A stretch of 64,000 nt of DNA, taken from Cyanoderma ruficeps (lineage: Eukaryota > Chordata > Aves > Passeriformes > Timaliidae). The notes beneath the pieces were generated by a model, which made no database searches, was not told the origin of the DNA, and saw only the letters and a list, made by a program, of their open reading frames with translations. The DNA lies in the NCBI GenBank assembly GCA_008694505.1, contig VZDJ01007755.1:6102936-6166935 (forward strand), written 5' to 3'. The translations under genes were made by a program, and so were the position numbers. Shown in pieces: positions 13,224 to 25,050 of this stretch (its first letter is position 1; every line of letters begins with the position of its first letter).

Positions 13224-15289
13224 AAAAAAAAGCACAGTCTGTGCCTTCTTTTCCATGCTATTAGAGAGATTATCAGGAAAAAAATAAACACAGCAGTTGC
13301 TCAAGGTCCCACACAAATAAAAACAAGGACTGCAGGCCACTCCATACACAGTGCTGAGCCATTGCTCTTATTTACTTGTAAGATGTAAAATAACATTTTT
13401 CAGTTATTTAAATTATTTTGATATTTCAATTATTATTTTTAATAATTATTCTGGGCTGACAGAGCAATTTTGCAAAATTTTAAGCATGAAAATCAGCCCC
13501 AAATGTTCACAGTCTTAAGTACGCTCTGTTTTCAGCTCCTCCAGTTCAGCCATTTCCTTTTGGTGCATTTAGTGTGGCAGTGACACGTCAATTTGTCTGC
13601 AGGGAATGGCTGCCTATCACTGATGCTGAACATAGGTAGAGGCCAGTCCCACGCTCCTGAGTCACCTGCAGAGCTCAAGGTGCATGAGCAAATTACATCT
13701 GGTCCCTAAGCATCAAGGACCAGATCCAAAAAAAGGAGCTACAACACGTGTCTCTGTGTGTGCCTCGGTGCCTGCCATACGAGAGAGCCTGGAGCTAATG
13801 GCAGGGAAGCAGATACATCTACTCTGAGAAGCGGAGAGCCCTGCAGAGATAATAGCTCACATCCCAGAAGCTGGGTAGGTGCTTTACATCAGTAATGCTG
13901 ACACAGGGCAAAAAGCCCAGTTTTCTCCTTAGGGATGAGACAGTACCCTCCCAGCGTGGTGCCTGGTTCCCATTTGGCCAGGATTCTGCTGTTCAGGACA
14001 GGCAGGGCTTGGGGAAGGGCTGGTTTCTGTACCCCCTTCACTCTTGCCTCCTCCAGAAGATAGGGAAAATGTGCAGCTGGGGCACAGAATTTTTGAGATA
14101 GCAGCATTTGGCCCTGATCCACAGAGCTCCATGCCTTCACTTTAAAAGTGTTGGACTGAAGAAGGAGCCGTCATAGCTTACCTCCAGGAAAACCCTGAGG
14201 CTGTAGGATAGGAGTACAGCTGAAGTCTCTCTTCTCTACAGAGCTTAGTTATTTTACCCTGTATTTTCTCATTTTGAGAATGAGAAAGACATTCGCCCTG
14301 TCTTTCTTTCAGAAAGATATCTCTTTCTTGCAGAACTGAGCAGTGCCACAGAGGGTGTTCAGGAAAAGGAAAAAAAAAAGTCACTGAAATCCTCCATCTT
14401 TTGCAACAATTGAATAGTCCCACCCAAAGTGCTTTGTTCCCTCTTCTGCCTGGTAAGATTTGCTTCTCTGTATGGAGAACTCTCAGTCCCTCTATTGGTA
14501 AGGCATTCAAGGGAAAAGCCACCCCCCTCTTTACAAAGCAGCCATGCTGCATAGGAAATATATATACACATATATTTGTTAGATAAAGTAGACAAAACAT
14601 GAGAAGAAAAAACCCACCTTTGGCCTAATGGCCAAAGAAGGATCAGATCTGGCAGAGCACAGCAGGCAGATATGAAGTGTCCTTGTGAGACTGAGCCCTG
14701 CAACAAGATAAGTGGATGAACGCACTGTTCATTGTCTCTAATCCGACTAAATGTCACATAAGTACCCTGCTGCACAGCCTGGTCAAGGCAGAAGCACTGG
14801 TTAGGCATGCTCCAAAATGGCACTAGATGCCTTAGGAACTTCAACAGCAAAGTCTGAAGGACTTGCATGGTCCAAGTGTCTCTAAGGCCATACGGGATCT
14901 GAACGTGACTTTCAGGGAGCTCAACACTTCGGTCCCTAGTTTCATTCCAGTTAGTTTTATCATGTCTAATTTTCGTCCTTTGTCTGGTGCAAGATGGTGC
15001 TACACCTGGGATGCAGAGTTTATATTAAGGCACATTTCCCAACCTTTTCTCACAGGGAGTCTTACTGAAAAGAGGAGGAATCTCTGATAAACCACTTGAG
15101 AACCACCTGATAAGGACTTCTTTGGGTCCTTTGAGACAGCTGCCTGGTTTAAAAAACAAACAAACAATCCAATTAAAATGCATGGGACCAACAGAGTGGA
15201 CTGGAATGTGGAGCATTAATTTTTTCATTATCAGCCATCAAGCTAAAGGGAAGGAAGGGAATAAATTATATGCCTGAAACATTTGTATG
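13224..15289. other. Unique non-coding sequence
   Basis: No gene or interspersed repeat recognised. At 13383-13450 there is a very AT-rich stretch with several TAAT/ATTA cores. A perfect 8-bp inverted repeat with a TAAT loop (CTTTGGCC ... GGCCAAAG) sits at 14618-14637. The 140- and 169-codon minus-strand frames at 14178-14868 overlap each other in different frames and have no recognisable content. Confidence 0.55.
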
Positions 15290-15540
15290 GAAACTTTTCC
15301 AAGCTAGATAAAAATTCAATTATTTATTACTTCAGGAAATACTCTAACATCAAGCAGTGACCCCTGGCTGGTGTCAATGCTTCCCCAAAAGGATTGCCAT
15401 TCAGAAAGCTTTATGATTACTACATAAAGTTTAATCAGTGCATTAAAAATAAATTAAAGATTTGCTAATTGTAATGTAATTAGCTTAATATAATTACATT
15501 GCTCAGTGACTGAGAATTTTATTGTTATTGTGAGATCTTT
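15290..15540. promoter_or_regulatory. Candidate conserved non-coding element, homeodomain-rich
   Basis: AT-rich, non-repetitive sequence dense in TAAT cores. Its centre is a perfect inverted repeat: AATGTAATTA (15473-15482), an 8-base spacer, then TAATTACATT (15491-15500). This places two TAATTA homeodomain cores head to head. The composition resembles developmental-gene enhancers, but conservation cannot be judged from one sequence. Confidence 0.3.
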
Positions 15541-15659
15541 TCTCATTTGGGGGGCCTGAAGTTAAGTGGCACGATATTGACAACCGTTTCTTCCCTTAAT
15601 ATTCAGTTTCAGGAACGGGCTAAATTTTTTACCTGAATCTTGCAATTTATCACAATCAG

Positions 15660-15960
15660 TATCATCACAAATTACAGAAAGCATCCAGTTACATGATAAC
15701 TTCTAAATGAAGTGTCTGTAACCAGGGCAGTAGCAGCCTCGGCTGTTAATTTGTCATATTTCATAGCCAACCTGACACCCTGTCCAATTTGCTTGTAAGC
15801 TTTATCACCAAGACAGCTATAAGAGCTGCCTCTGACTCTGAGCAGGATGGGGGAGATGGGCAGAAATTCAGCAGCAGCAGCAGCTTTGCTCTTCAGGTTC
15901 CGTGTTTTTGCGAACAATCCAGACACAAAATAAACTCCCCTGTTTCCTGATGATGTTTGT
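15660..15960. promoter_or_regulatory. Candidate conserved non-coding element
   Basis: High-complexity mixed-composition block between AT-rich flanks. It contains CTGTTAATTTGTCA, a short (CAG)4-like run (GCAGCAGCAGCAG near 15870) and TTTGCGAACAATCC. Frames on both strands are interrupted or uninformative. The texture resembles vertebrate conserved elements. This is a pattern judgement, not a demonstrated feature. Confidence 0.22.
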
Positions 15961-18624
15961 TTTCTCTATTAAAAATCTCTCCCTTCTTTTCTCCGTTCCC
16001 CCCTTCCTCATTAAGACAACCAAATTTTTTTCTTTAAGACTCCCTGCTGACTATAATTTGATAGTTACTGTAATTTATTAGCAGTTAGAAGAGTTATAAG
16101 AATTAAGAGGGATAACAGTACTCAGGGAGCATCATTACTTATCTTACACAGGCTTTCAATTTCAATCCAAAGCATGTCCTCCTCTCAAAATGACCTGCAA
16201 GTTTTTTTCCTTTTGGGCAGAAGTTGTTCAGCACTGTAAAAATGGCCATGAATATCCCTTCAGGATATTGGTCTCTCTTCTCCTGTTATCTTCCAGATGC
16301 TCTGAGGCCCTCAATCAATTTGCATTGATTTAAGCAACATCATTCAATACATATTATCAATGTGATCTGAAGGGAATTGTGTGAAGAGCAGGTCTTCTTT
16401 TCTGTTCCTGACATGCCAAACACAACACAAGATGCTACAAAACACACAAAAAAATGGTTTCTAATAGACCAACAGGTGTTAGAAGATGCCTGGACTTACA
16501 AAATGCAAGAAACCACATTTTCATTTTCTTTAGGTTGGCCAACTTGGAGAGCAGAGCAAATGTAAGCTTGGATGGATTTTGTTGATAGTATTGGATCCAG
16601 GAACAATTTTTAAGATCCTGGTCTGAGTGCCTGCAACACCAACGACTTCATACAATATCAGGGTACAACCAACACCAGCCTGACATCCATCATCATTGCA
16701 TAATGAAAAATGTACCTCTCCTTGAGGCAGGAGATATTATTCTCCCTTCTATACTTGCTCCATCAGGTGAGCCCCAGTACCTGCCCTTCTCATCCTGTTG
16801 CTGGCTGCCCTGCTGTGCTGTTGGGCTGTGGACTCCACCAGAATATCTAGCAGACAGGCTCTGCAGAGCTCACCTCTCCCGCCTCTAAGTGGTTCTGCAG
16901 ATCTGTCCCCTATTACACCAGCAACCAGGAGAGAATGAGTAGGAAATTAGCAGAGAGCATTCCAGTCTTTAGAGCTGAGCCTCCAGAGGGGCTATAAAAC
17001 CTCTCATGCTGTCGGGGATAAACAGAGAGCTTGTGTTGCCTGCAGTTAAAAGGAGGAATGTGAGAATGGGGATTGTCCAAGGACACAGAGGCTAAAAGGA
17101 GGCAGAAGAATGAGAGGACAGAGAAGAATCGAATAAGGTAGGAATCAGTCAAGAAAGGCCACAACTGTAGAAAAGGCAGAAAGAAGATAAAAATTTAGAG
17201 ACATTTTCAAGTTTCAAGGAGCTGATTTGAACCAAGCAACCATATGTCAGTCTCCTGAGGTTTTGCCTTTCATGTTGAACTGCAAGCCCACTGATTCTGT
17301 AGGATGCAGTCCTCAGCACACGGCTACCACTGTGAGTGAGTCATTTGGTACAGTTCCTGTGGCAAGAATCCCAAATGTGTCAGGCCTGGACTAAAAAGCA
17401 AGATGGAGAACGAACACACCTGAAGGCACATTTGGCACTTAATTCTGAGCAGATATCACTTCTAATTATAGCCAGCCTTATGCCAGCTTACTACCGTTCA
17501 AGCGCTTGTGGGTTTGCACATCGAGTGCCAGATTTAATCCATTCAAGGTAAAGCGCAAGAGAACCAATTGCATTTTGCATGCCTTCTACCTGAATGATTT
17601 GCTTTGTTGTTCCCAATTTGCAGTTTGACTCGAAGATTTGCACCCCTCTGGTTAGTTCTGGTTGGCTTCTCTGCAGCCACAGGGGCATATTTTTCAGCTG
17701 AGTGAAGCCCAGCTGGCAGGCTCAATTTGCCCCACCAATGAGTCATATCTTTCTCTAATTTCACCTGCATGAGAGAATTGCAGCTTCCTCTCCTAATTCC
17801 TTGAGTTCAAATTTCTTCCTGCAAAAAGAATGTTCAAGCCCACCCCAGCACACAGAGCCATAACCCCCTTGCCTGGAGGACAGTGGCAAAGCTGAAGAGA
17901 CACCCACTAGTGAACGTTACTTTAATAGTCAGTTTAGTTAGGAGAAGCCTTTCCCACTCTGATCCTGTATCAGATTTTGATATAATATGGTGCCTAGTGC
18001 TTGGACCAGTGCTCAGCACTCCACAAGGACATGTTGTTTTCCCGCGTGATTTAGGGCTTGGAGCAGAGGGAAGGTTTAATACAATCATGCATCAGTTTTC
18101 TTTCCAAACAGCACTGTGAAACACAGAGCAGAAGGAGGATTGCCTCTTCACCCCATAAATCCACTTAAGCTTGGATTATGAGCCATATTCACCCAATTTT
18201 TGCTGGGAGCTTAAGGCAGAACCATGCTTCTGTTTCTCTGAGGGATGCTGGGAAGCTGGGGTGGGATTCAGGAGGCTCCAAACTTCCAGAAGTGCAATGG
18301 CCACATTCTTCAATGTGCAGGGGTCAAACAGCCTAAGTGTGAAATCAGCTACACTCTAGGTTCACGTATGGAAACAGATGAATTGCACAAAGAGCAGGCA
18401 GAAGGGTCTGTTTTAATAACTAGTAGCTTTCAGAGCACGGGGTTTTTAGCAGCTCTGCCACATTGAGTTGACAAAGAAATAAAAGGGAACACTTCCCCAC
18501 ACACAAATCTATATTGATCCAAATATGGATCTTGTTTCAGTTTAGAGAACAACTAGCACTGATGCTGTCAAAGAGACCCATCTGGAATTATTTCAGAAGT
18601 TCCATTTTCCACCCTTATGCACAC
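15961..18624. other. Unique non-coding sequence
   Basis: No gene recognised. A GC-flanked TATAAAA (16994-17000) follows a short G-rich block and is the only core-promoter-like string worth noting. No CpG cluster accompanies it. All open frames are 85 codons or shorter and unfamiliar. Confidence 0.55.
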
Positions 18625-18719
18625 AGAGAGAAAAATGGAAAGGGAGAGAAAAGAAAGGAAACAGGAGAGGAGAAAACAGGAAAAGGGAAAGGAAAAGATA
18701 AAAGGAAAAAGAAATGGAG
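18625..18719. repeat. Polypurine (GA-rich) tract
   Basis: About 95 bases are almost entirely purine on the plus strand, made of irregular GGAAA, GAGAG and GGAAAAG blocks with only a handful of pyrimidine interruptions. Open frames across it encode Lys/Glu/Arg-rich peptides on plus and Phe/Leu/Ser-rich ones on minus, purely through composition. Such mirror-like purine tracts can adopt triplex structures in vitro. No function is implied. Confidence 0.85.
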
Positions 18720-20169
18720 CATGGCCAGTGGCAGGCTGTGTGAAACCTCTGCACACATCACCTGCTCCAAGCACTGTCCTTCCCTTACTCATCCCTAATG
18801 AGCCAATTCAGTTGTGCAAGGTAGTTCCTAATTACCTCTCTCCTGGTTTCTCTCTTTCCCCCCTGAGAATGGCCTTTCCAAGAACTTACTTCACATGCAC
18901 ACACCTGGTACTGTGAGATAGGGAGCCTCACCATGGATACCAGCCCCCCATTCCCAGCCCGACCCACGCTCCTGGGATTCAAGCAACTATCTCCAGGATG
19001 CTGTAAACTCCAGATGTGCCTTACCTACTGCCTGGAGACACCGTGTGCAAATGCTGCTCACAACTATTATTCTGCACTCACACACACACACATATACAAG
19101 AACTGGCTATGCAGATCAAGCTCTGAGAAATTAAATAAAGCAAAATGGTAATCTTAATCTTCCCTTTAATATCCTACCCTGTGCCAGATAAGAGCAGCTG
19201 TGCTCACACAATGTGTCCAACTGGACATGATAAATAGCCTGGGAGAAAAGAAAAATACACACAGACACACAAATATATATGTGCATACACACATGCTCTA
19301 AGGAATTTAAAATATGTTTGTTCACAGAAGTGGTGGCCTCCAGCTCACAGCTTCCTCGATTAAGAAAAGGGTTTGTTAGAAATAAAAATGGCCTGTCAGG
19401 GTTGGAATTGTACACAAAATCCTAGAGTAAATATCTGCATGGGTAGCCTGAAGGGTTAACCTTACCAATGCACAAATACTGACTGGCTCTCCTCCTGTTA
19501 CAGTGTAAATGCTGATTGGAAGGAAGAGATCATTCTAGGTCAGTATGTCCTTTACATTGTGAATAGCTTGACAGGGGCTAATAAACCCCTCCGCCTATGG
19601 CACCAATAATTTATTATATTTTCCTGGGTATCACGTGTGATTTTTTATTTATACATGTATAATTGGTCGGTTTGATTTTAAAGAGGTGAAGCAGGACAAT
19701 CTGGGTCAAGAAACACGCCTAAGCCAGAGAATGCCAAAGGCTCCACTCTCCTAGCCTTAACCTGTGGTGGGGAATCACATCCTGGTTGCAGCTCCCTGCA
19801 CTGCTGCCAGGACTTTACATGGCAGCCGGGCATCGCCAAGAGTGGACTGCAGGTCAGCACAGCTGACTTCTTACAGGGATCCAAAAGGTGTGTGCATGGC
19901 TACTCACTCACGCTGCAAAGCAATCCCAGCTGATTTGAGGAATTCTTCGTGAATTGACACGATTGTAAAACTAACAGATTTCAAGCTGCTTTCCTGAGTG
20001 GTCACTGCTCTGCAGCCTGCTGCCGAGGGAGCCATGCCCCAGAGCAGCCTGCCTCGCTCCTGCCTCCACGGCACTGCATTTCACACCGATGAGGTAATTC
20101 CACTGCAGATGAGGTAACCCTGCGAGTTGCCCACCAGCTAGAAGAGGTTACCATATGATTCCTCATGTA
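18720..20169. other. Unique non-coding sequence with short CA/TA microsatellites
   Basis: No gene recognised. A short (CA)7 array lies at 19079-19092 and a degenerate CA/TA stretch at 19251-19300. Upstream of the CpG island, GATGAGGTAA occurs twice (near 20088 and 20108), a small imperfect direct repeat. Confidence 0.55.
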
Positions 20170-20510
20170 AACACGCAGCGCGGTCCCCGCGGAGGAGAGC
20201 TGACAGCTGCGCTCTGCGATGCCGAGCTGGTGGCCGGCAGCGGCCCCGGGGAGCCGCGGCCTGCGGGGCCTTCGCGCCTCCCTCCGCGCAAGCTGCCAGG
20301 CGTGTGCCACACACTAACGCGCCGGGCAGCGCTCGGCTTCCAGCCAGGCTGGCAGGGGACCCTGCTCCCCCGGCACTCCTGCAGCCAGGTTCACCGTTCA
20401 GATGGCTCTTTGTCTTCCCACATCGGGGTTTCTAAACGTTGGGTGCCTTCTCACGCCCTGGTGAGGTGGTGCATCCTTTCGGAACGACTTCCTCCTGCGG
20501 CCGCAGGTGT
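20170..20510. promoter_or_regulatory. Short CpG island, possible promoter
   Basis: Counting by hand, about 24 CpG dinucleotides fall in the 170 bases 20170-20340, and roughly nine more by 20504, where a GCGGCCGC (20497-20504) closes the cluster. The flanking kilobases are CpG-poor. In vertebrates such islands usually mark promoters, so a transcription start for an unrecognised coding or non-coding transcript is plausible. No clear TATA box, first exon or donor site can be fixed. The 174-codon plus frame at 20155-20679 is probably a by-product of GC content. Confidence 0.5.
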
Positions 20511-20519
20511 TAGACCTGG

Positions 20520-23500
20520 GGGAAACCCCTCCTTCCCTTGCACAGGAGGTGCAGGGGAGAGGAGGGGCAAGGATGCTGCAGGGCAGCAGTGTGGGGAGCT
20601 GCCCGGGCAATCCCCAATGGTTTGGTGTGCAAACACTGCCATTTTGTGTGAGCGCACTTTGCACAGGTGGTGTTCCTAGAAAGTCCCCTAATTTGCAAGC
20701 AGCATGAAAGTTACTTTTGTGGTTAGGCAGTGAGGATTGGCTGCAACCCTCTTCCAGCTATAAGTGTAGGTGTCAGACGATCTGCAGGCCTCTGCTCACT
20801 GCACCAGCAAAAAGCTAAAGCCAAAACTCCCAAACCCAACACCTTGTCTTCAGAGTCTGGAATCCCTGCCATTTACAGTCCTTTACTAGCCAAGGAACCC
20901 TAATAACTCTCCTGTGTTAAGTATTCCCAGTGCTGATTCCTACCTGGGTGCTGGACAAAGCAGACCTGTGTGATAAATGCATGAGGAGAAGGAGAAATTC
21001 ACAACGAAAAGAGAGCAGGACACAGGCTTGTCAACTCCCTAAGCTCAGAGCTCATCTGCGCCCTGCTCAGTGCCAGGAGTTCTCAAAGCCTCCTTGTGAC
21101 TGACAGGGCAGATGGGATCAAATCATACCTCAGGTCCCAGTAAGTACCTGTGCCCCCACGGACTCAAAAATTGTGTTTGAGAAGTTTGTTTTAACAAACT
21201 TCCTTCTCAGCAGTGGCAATCACTGATCTCAAAATCTGTTTTGGGCAGACCTCAACCCAAACTGCATGTGACAAGAGACCCAGAAGGACCCTGAGGACTA
21301 ACATGTCATTAGATGCAGGAAAGTAGCTAGGATGAACATCTCCTGTTCCATTCCCAGGTTACAAACCTCAGGTCCCCCGGTCTGTCCAGTCTGGAGGAGG
21401 TCTAACCAAGCATTTGTGGTAAGTAAAGCATGCCTGCACCAAGCACCCAAAGGAAACTGTTTCCCTCTGCCCTGGGGGTATGAGGATTAAGGAGCTCCTG
21501 GCAAGTGGGAGAAGCTTTCCATCACCCTCTGGTGAGTTTATTTTGCCAAAAATGGGAACTACTATGTGCAAGCCCTGGAGGAAGTAATGTCTTTCTTTTC
21601 CCTACCTCCCAGAGCAGCTCTTTCACAAGGAACAGGTCAAAACACATTACTGTTGTAATTGGAGTATATGAAGGGACACAAATCCGTTACTGCTGGAGCT
21701 CACCTCACTTTGCAAGGCTGAGATCAGGAATCTTCCCTCTACTCTGTGCTCACAAGATGCCAGAGGGACAGACAGATCTCCTGAAGTCCACCCAAAATGG
21801 ATTCAAAAAAGCCAGGGGAGAAGTGAGGCCACATCCTATTCCCATCCCTCCCAGCCTGGAGAGCCAGCTGGCTCTGCACCAGGAAACCTGTATCACAGCC
21901 CCAAGGAACTGTGCAGTGGGACATGTGCTGGACTCCAGATACTACAGCTAGATTTTTTAAAGATGTGGCTAACTTTTTAAGCTCTAGCAGTTGCTGTCAT
22001 GCATAATGAGATACAGTCAATCATTCATTTGCCTCATGTTCTAGCTGGATCATCTGCTGCAGATGATTTTCCCCTTTTGTGGGGAAAAGCAAGGTGCATC
22101 AGGTTTTACATGTCCCTCTCTCAGACTGGGTGCTGGTCTCTGTTCAGTGGAACAGTGGCAGAGTCACAACTTCCCTCTGCTTCAACAGCAGTTGGCAGGG
22201 GCCAAGGGCATGCCTGCCATGACAGACCTCAGCCCCTTGTCTGCATGCCACCCACACCTTTCAGATGTGCACTGGTTTAAAAGGCAACACATGGCCACAT
22301 CAGGGTAGTCTGAGTGGCTTGAGTTCCCCCAGACCAGCATGACCCCTGCTTACAGTGTAAATGTTACCATCCAAGTTTGTCATTTCCCCCCACAGTTTGG
22401 GAGACAAGCAGGCATCCTGTGGGCACAGCCATCTCAGAAATGGTTACAGCCCAGGATGAATCACCCTTCAAAGGCGCCATAAAGGGTCTCTAAGGTCATT
22501 AGCTTGGACCCATCCCCAGAGGAAGCCATGTGTTTGATCAGACCAGATCCACCCTTTGAAGCTGCTCAGCAGCCAGGCTGGCACCCCCAGCACTGCCCAT
22601 GTGGAACAGGCCCTCAGCCCCAGGACACAGATCCCACAGCACTTCTGCCCTGCCTCAGGATGCAACTTTCCCTCTGGAGGCCTGAATACAAGTGCTGTAA
22701 GGTAGGCAAGGCATTAATTGTGGCAGAAACTGACAGAGAACCAGCGGGAAAAGGGTTAAGAGAGCCAGGGCTTGTTGCTATCCAGGAACCCAGGCTACCT
22801 CACCTCCCAGGATAACCATCAGCCAGACCTTTCTCAAGCCTTTTTTGGCAGGCTGCGTTGTCAGAAAACCACCTGTTACTTGGGAGAGATTCAAATGCAT
22901 AATGAATTAAAAAAGCATATTGTGTGTTACTATCTAGCCCCCAGACAGATGTGTTATTTAAGTGTGGGTATGATCTGTGCTGTTAATTTTAAACAACATA
23001 TGATCAAAGATCATGTCTGGCTTTGTGCTTTGCTTCCTTTCAGGTTCTGGCTTGTGTGTCCATGCCAGACAGTTGTGGTTTCTGTCATATGGCAGGAAAA
23101 GCTTATTTTCCATGCTGCCTAAATTTATATTTTATTGCACATTAAAGCAGCCCACCAGAATTAAGTTATCGCATTGTTTATAATGGTAAGTTAATTGTGG
23201 CTGTGGAAAAGAGAGTACCATACAAAGGGATTTTTTAGAAACACCTACTCCCTACACTCAGGACTTTCAGCCATTTTAAAGACAGCAGCAGAGTGAAGAG
23301 AAAGACTGAAATATATAAACCACATCACCGCTCCTATGGGAAGGCTGGAAACTGTTGGAAATGGCAGTACTGCCAACCAATCAGTCCAGAAGCACCAGTC
23401 AGGCCCTTGGCAGACAGGGAGACATGCTTAACAGATCATGAGATTTTTTAAAAAAATAATACAGTTGAGGTTCCTTTATTTGCTTCTCAGCCTGAGTCTT

Positions 23501-24984
23501 CAGGTTTTGCTGCCCAGCTAGAATAACTTGACATATGCCCTGGACGAATAGCTAAGTAAATAAACTGACCAAAATAAGGAAGAGCAGCCCTGTGTGATTG
23601 TTCAGCTCTACCTCAGAAGCAATGCATGTTTGAAGACGCCCAGGTAAAGCAACAGGAGCTCTGGCACACTCAGAGTGGTAAATTTCTTGGTGGATGCCTA
23701 ATTACACTGCTTTCCATAAAACCCACACAATTTAGGGCAGATGTAAAGCACAGCAAAAAAAAAGTCATTCTTGCTGATCAAGAATTACTGTGCAGGATAG
23801 AGGCTTCATCATCAGCATTTGAGGACACAGAGATAATATCAGTTCAGACTTTCCAGATAAATATATGAAGCAAGGTTCATCATAAGAGAACTGAAAGCGA
23901 GAGTACTGGTTTAACATCAGTACACAGGGAGCCAGACCCAGCCCTCATCTGCACCAAGATAAATGCACTGTTGCTGCCATGGCAAGCACAGGGGCAGTGA
24001 GCAGCTGCTGCCAGTTGCCCACCTCAGAAATGTGTTGAGGCTCCAGTCCTCCTTTCACTAACAGAAGAGAAGCAAAGCTTCTGCCAGGCTGCAGACAGCT
24101 GCCAGGCTTTGACCACCCTGCTGGGGAGGCAATAATCCTCTGACACACAAGTTACTCAGGTTCATTACCAGAATCAGTCATCTCTTCTGCCCAGGTGTGC
24201 TGGGAGTGCTGCTCTGACTAAAGGCTGGGGGCTTTCTGCCCCTTTCTACCTGGGCCAGGGATTTTGGCCCAGATTTCCTTCACAGCCTTTTCATCTGCTA
24301 AGAAACTGTTCTTTCTTTGTTGCAGGGTTTCAGCTCAGGCAGCTTCAGGTGCAGAGGAGGCCTCAAGGTCCCCCAACACCAATGTGCTCCCAATCCCACA
24401 CAGATTGAACAGGGCTAGCCACTGGCTGCTACTATCTCTGAGAGGCAGGCAAGCCCTCGATCTCAGCTGTCACACAAATAAATAAAGCAAAAAGACATGA
24501 ACTCTCCCTTTCCGAGGCTGTATTAAGTGTGGCTCCAGCCAGGCAGCCAGTCTGCCTTCAGCTGCAGTGCTACTGCTCTCTAGCCACTTGGAAGAGATAC
24601 CACCCATCCTCCCTGCTGGGGAAAAAACATTGCCCTAAAAAACTCTCCATGGAGGGGACCCAGAGAAGAGCTATCTGTGACATATCTGTAAAGGCTGTCC
24701 CCACCTCTGGGAGCCAAGCTGAAATGCTGTGCAAAGGCACAGAGGTGGAGCAGTGAGCACGGGTTAAAGGGATTGCACTCTGCTGCTTTAACGTAGAATA
24801 ATCCTGCTCTGGGGCTGCTACTGTTTGAAGACCCTCATCCACACACACAGTACTAAACAGGAGAGTATAAGGGGTAAGAAGGGATTGTTTGAGAGATGAT
24901 ACCAGAGCTGAGGAGAGGATTTTAAAGAGCACAAACTCATTTCATATGGCTGAGTGCTTGCGACACTAGGAGAAATTCAATGGA
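20520..24984. other. Unique non-coding sequence, no gene recognised
   Basis: Mixed composition, mostly GC-balanced. Open frames (148 codons at 21505-21951, 116 at 22772-23122, 120 minus at 24570-24932) have no recognisable domains. A near-perfect 22-base palindrome lies at 21181-21202 (separate entry). The stretch 22890-23190 is AT-rich with an octamer-like ATGCATAAT. No repeats are recognised. Confidence 0.55.
21181..21202. repeat. 22-base palindrome with forkhead-like half sites
   Basis: GAAGTTTGTT (21181-21190) and AACAAACTTC (21193-21202) are perfect reverse complements separated by two bases. Each arm carries a GTTTGTT/AACAAAC core, which resembles forkhead or SOX recognition. The structure is seen directly; any protein binding is inference. 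Confidence 0.6.
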
Positions 24985-25050
24985 TTATGTTGCACCAGAG
25001 GTCAGAATATAATTGTCCCTTCTGGCCTTTAAAACCTGTGAATGTATAGA
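24985..25050 (+). mobile_element. Ancient CR1-like LINE 3' end
   Basis: The phrases 'ccagaggtcagaatataattg', 'tcccttctggcc' and 'tttaaaacctgtgaatg' correspond to the 3' end of old CR1-family elements: 'gaggtcagactagatgat', then 'ggtcccttctggcc', then 'ttaaaatctatgaatc'. The copy is diverged and short. Upstream sequence to about 24945 may belong to it but is too decayed to call. It is a non-coding fossil, in the same orientation as the other plus-strand CR1 pieces. Confidence 0.7.

Noticed and set aside
18617..18916. Lysine/arginine-rich 99-codon frame
   Set aside because: Composition artefact of the polypurine tract.
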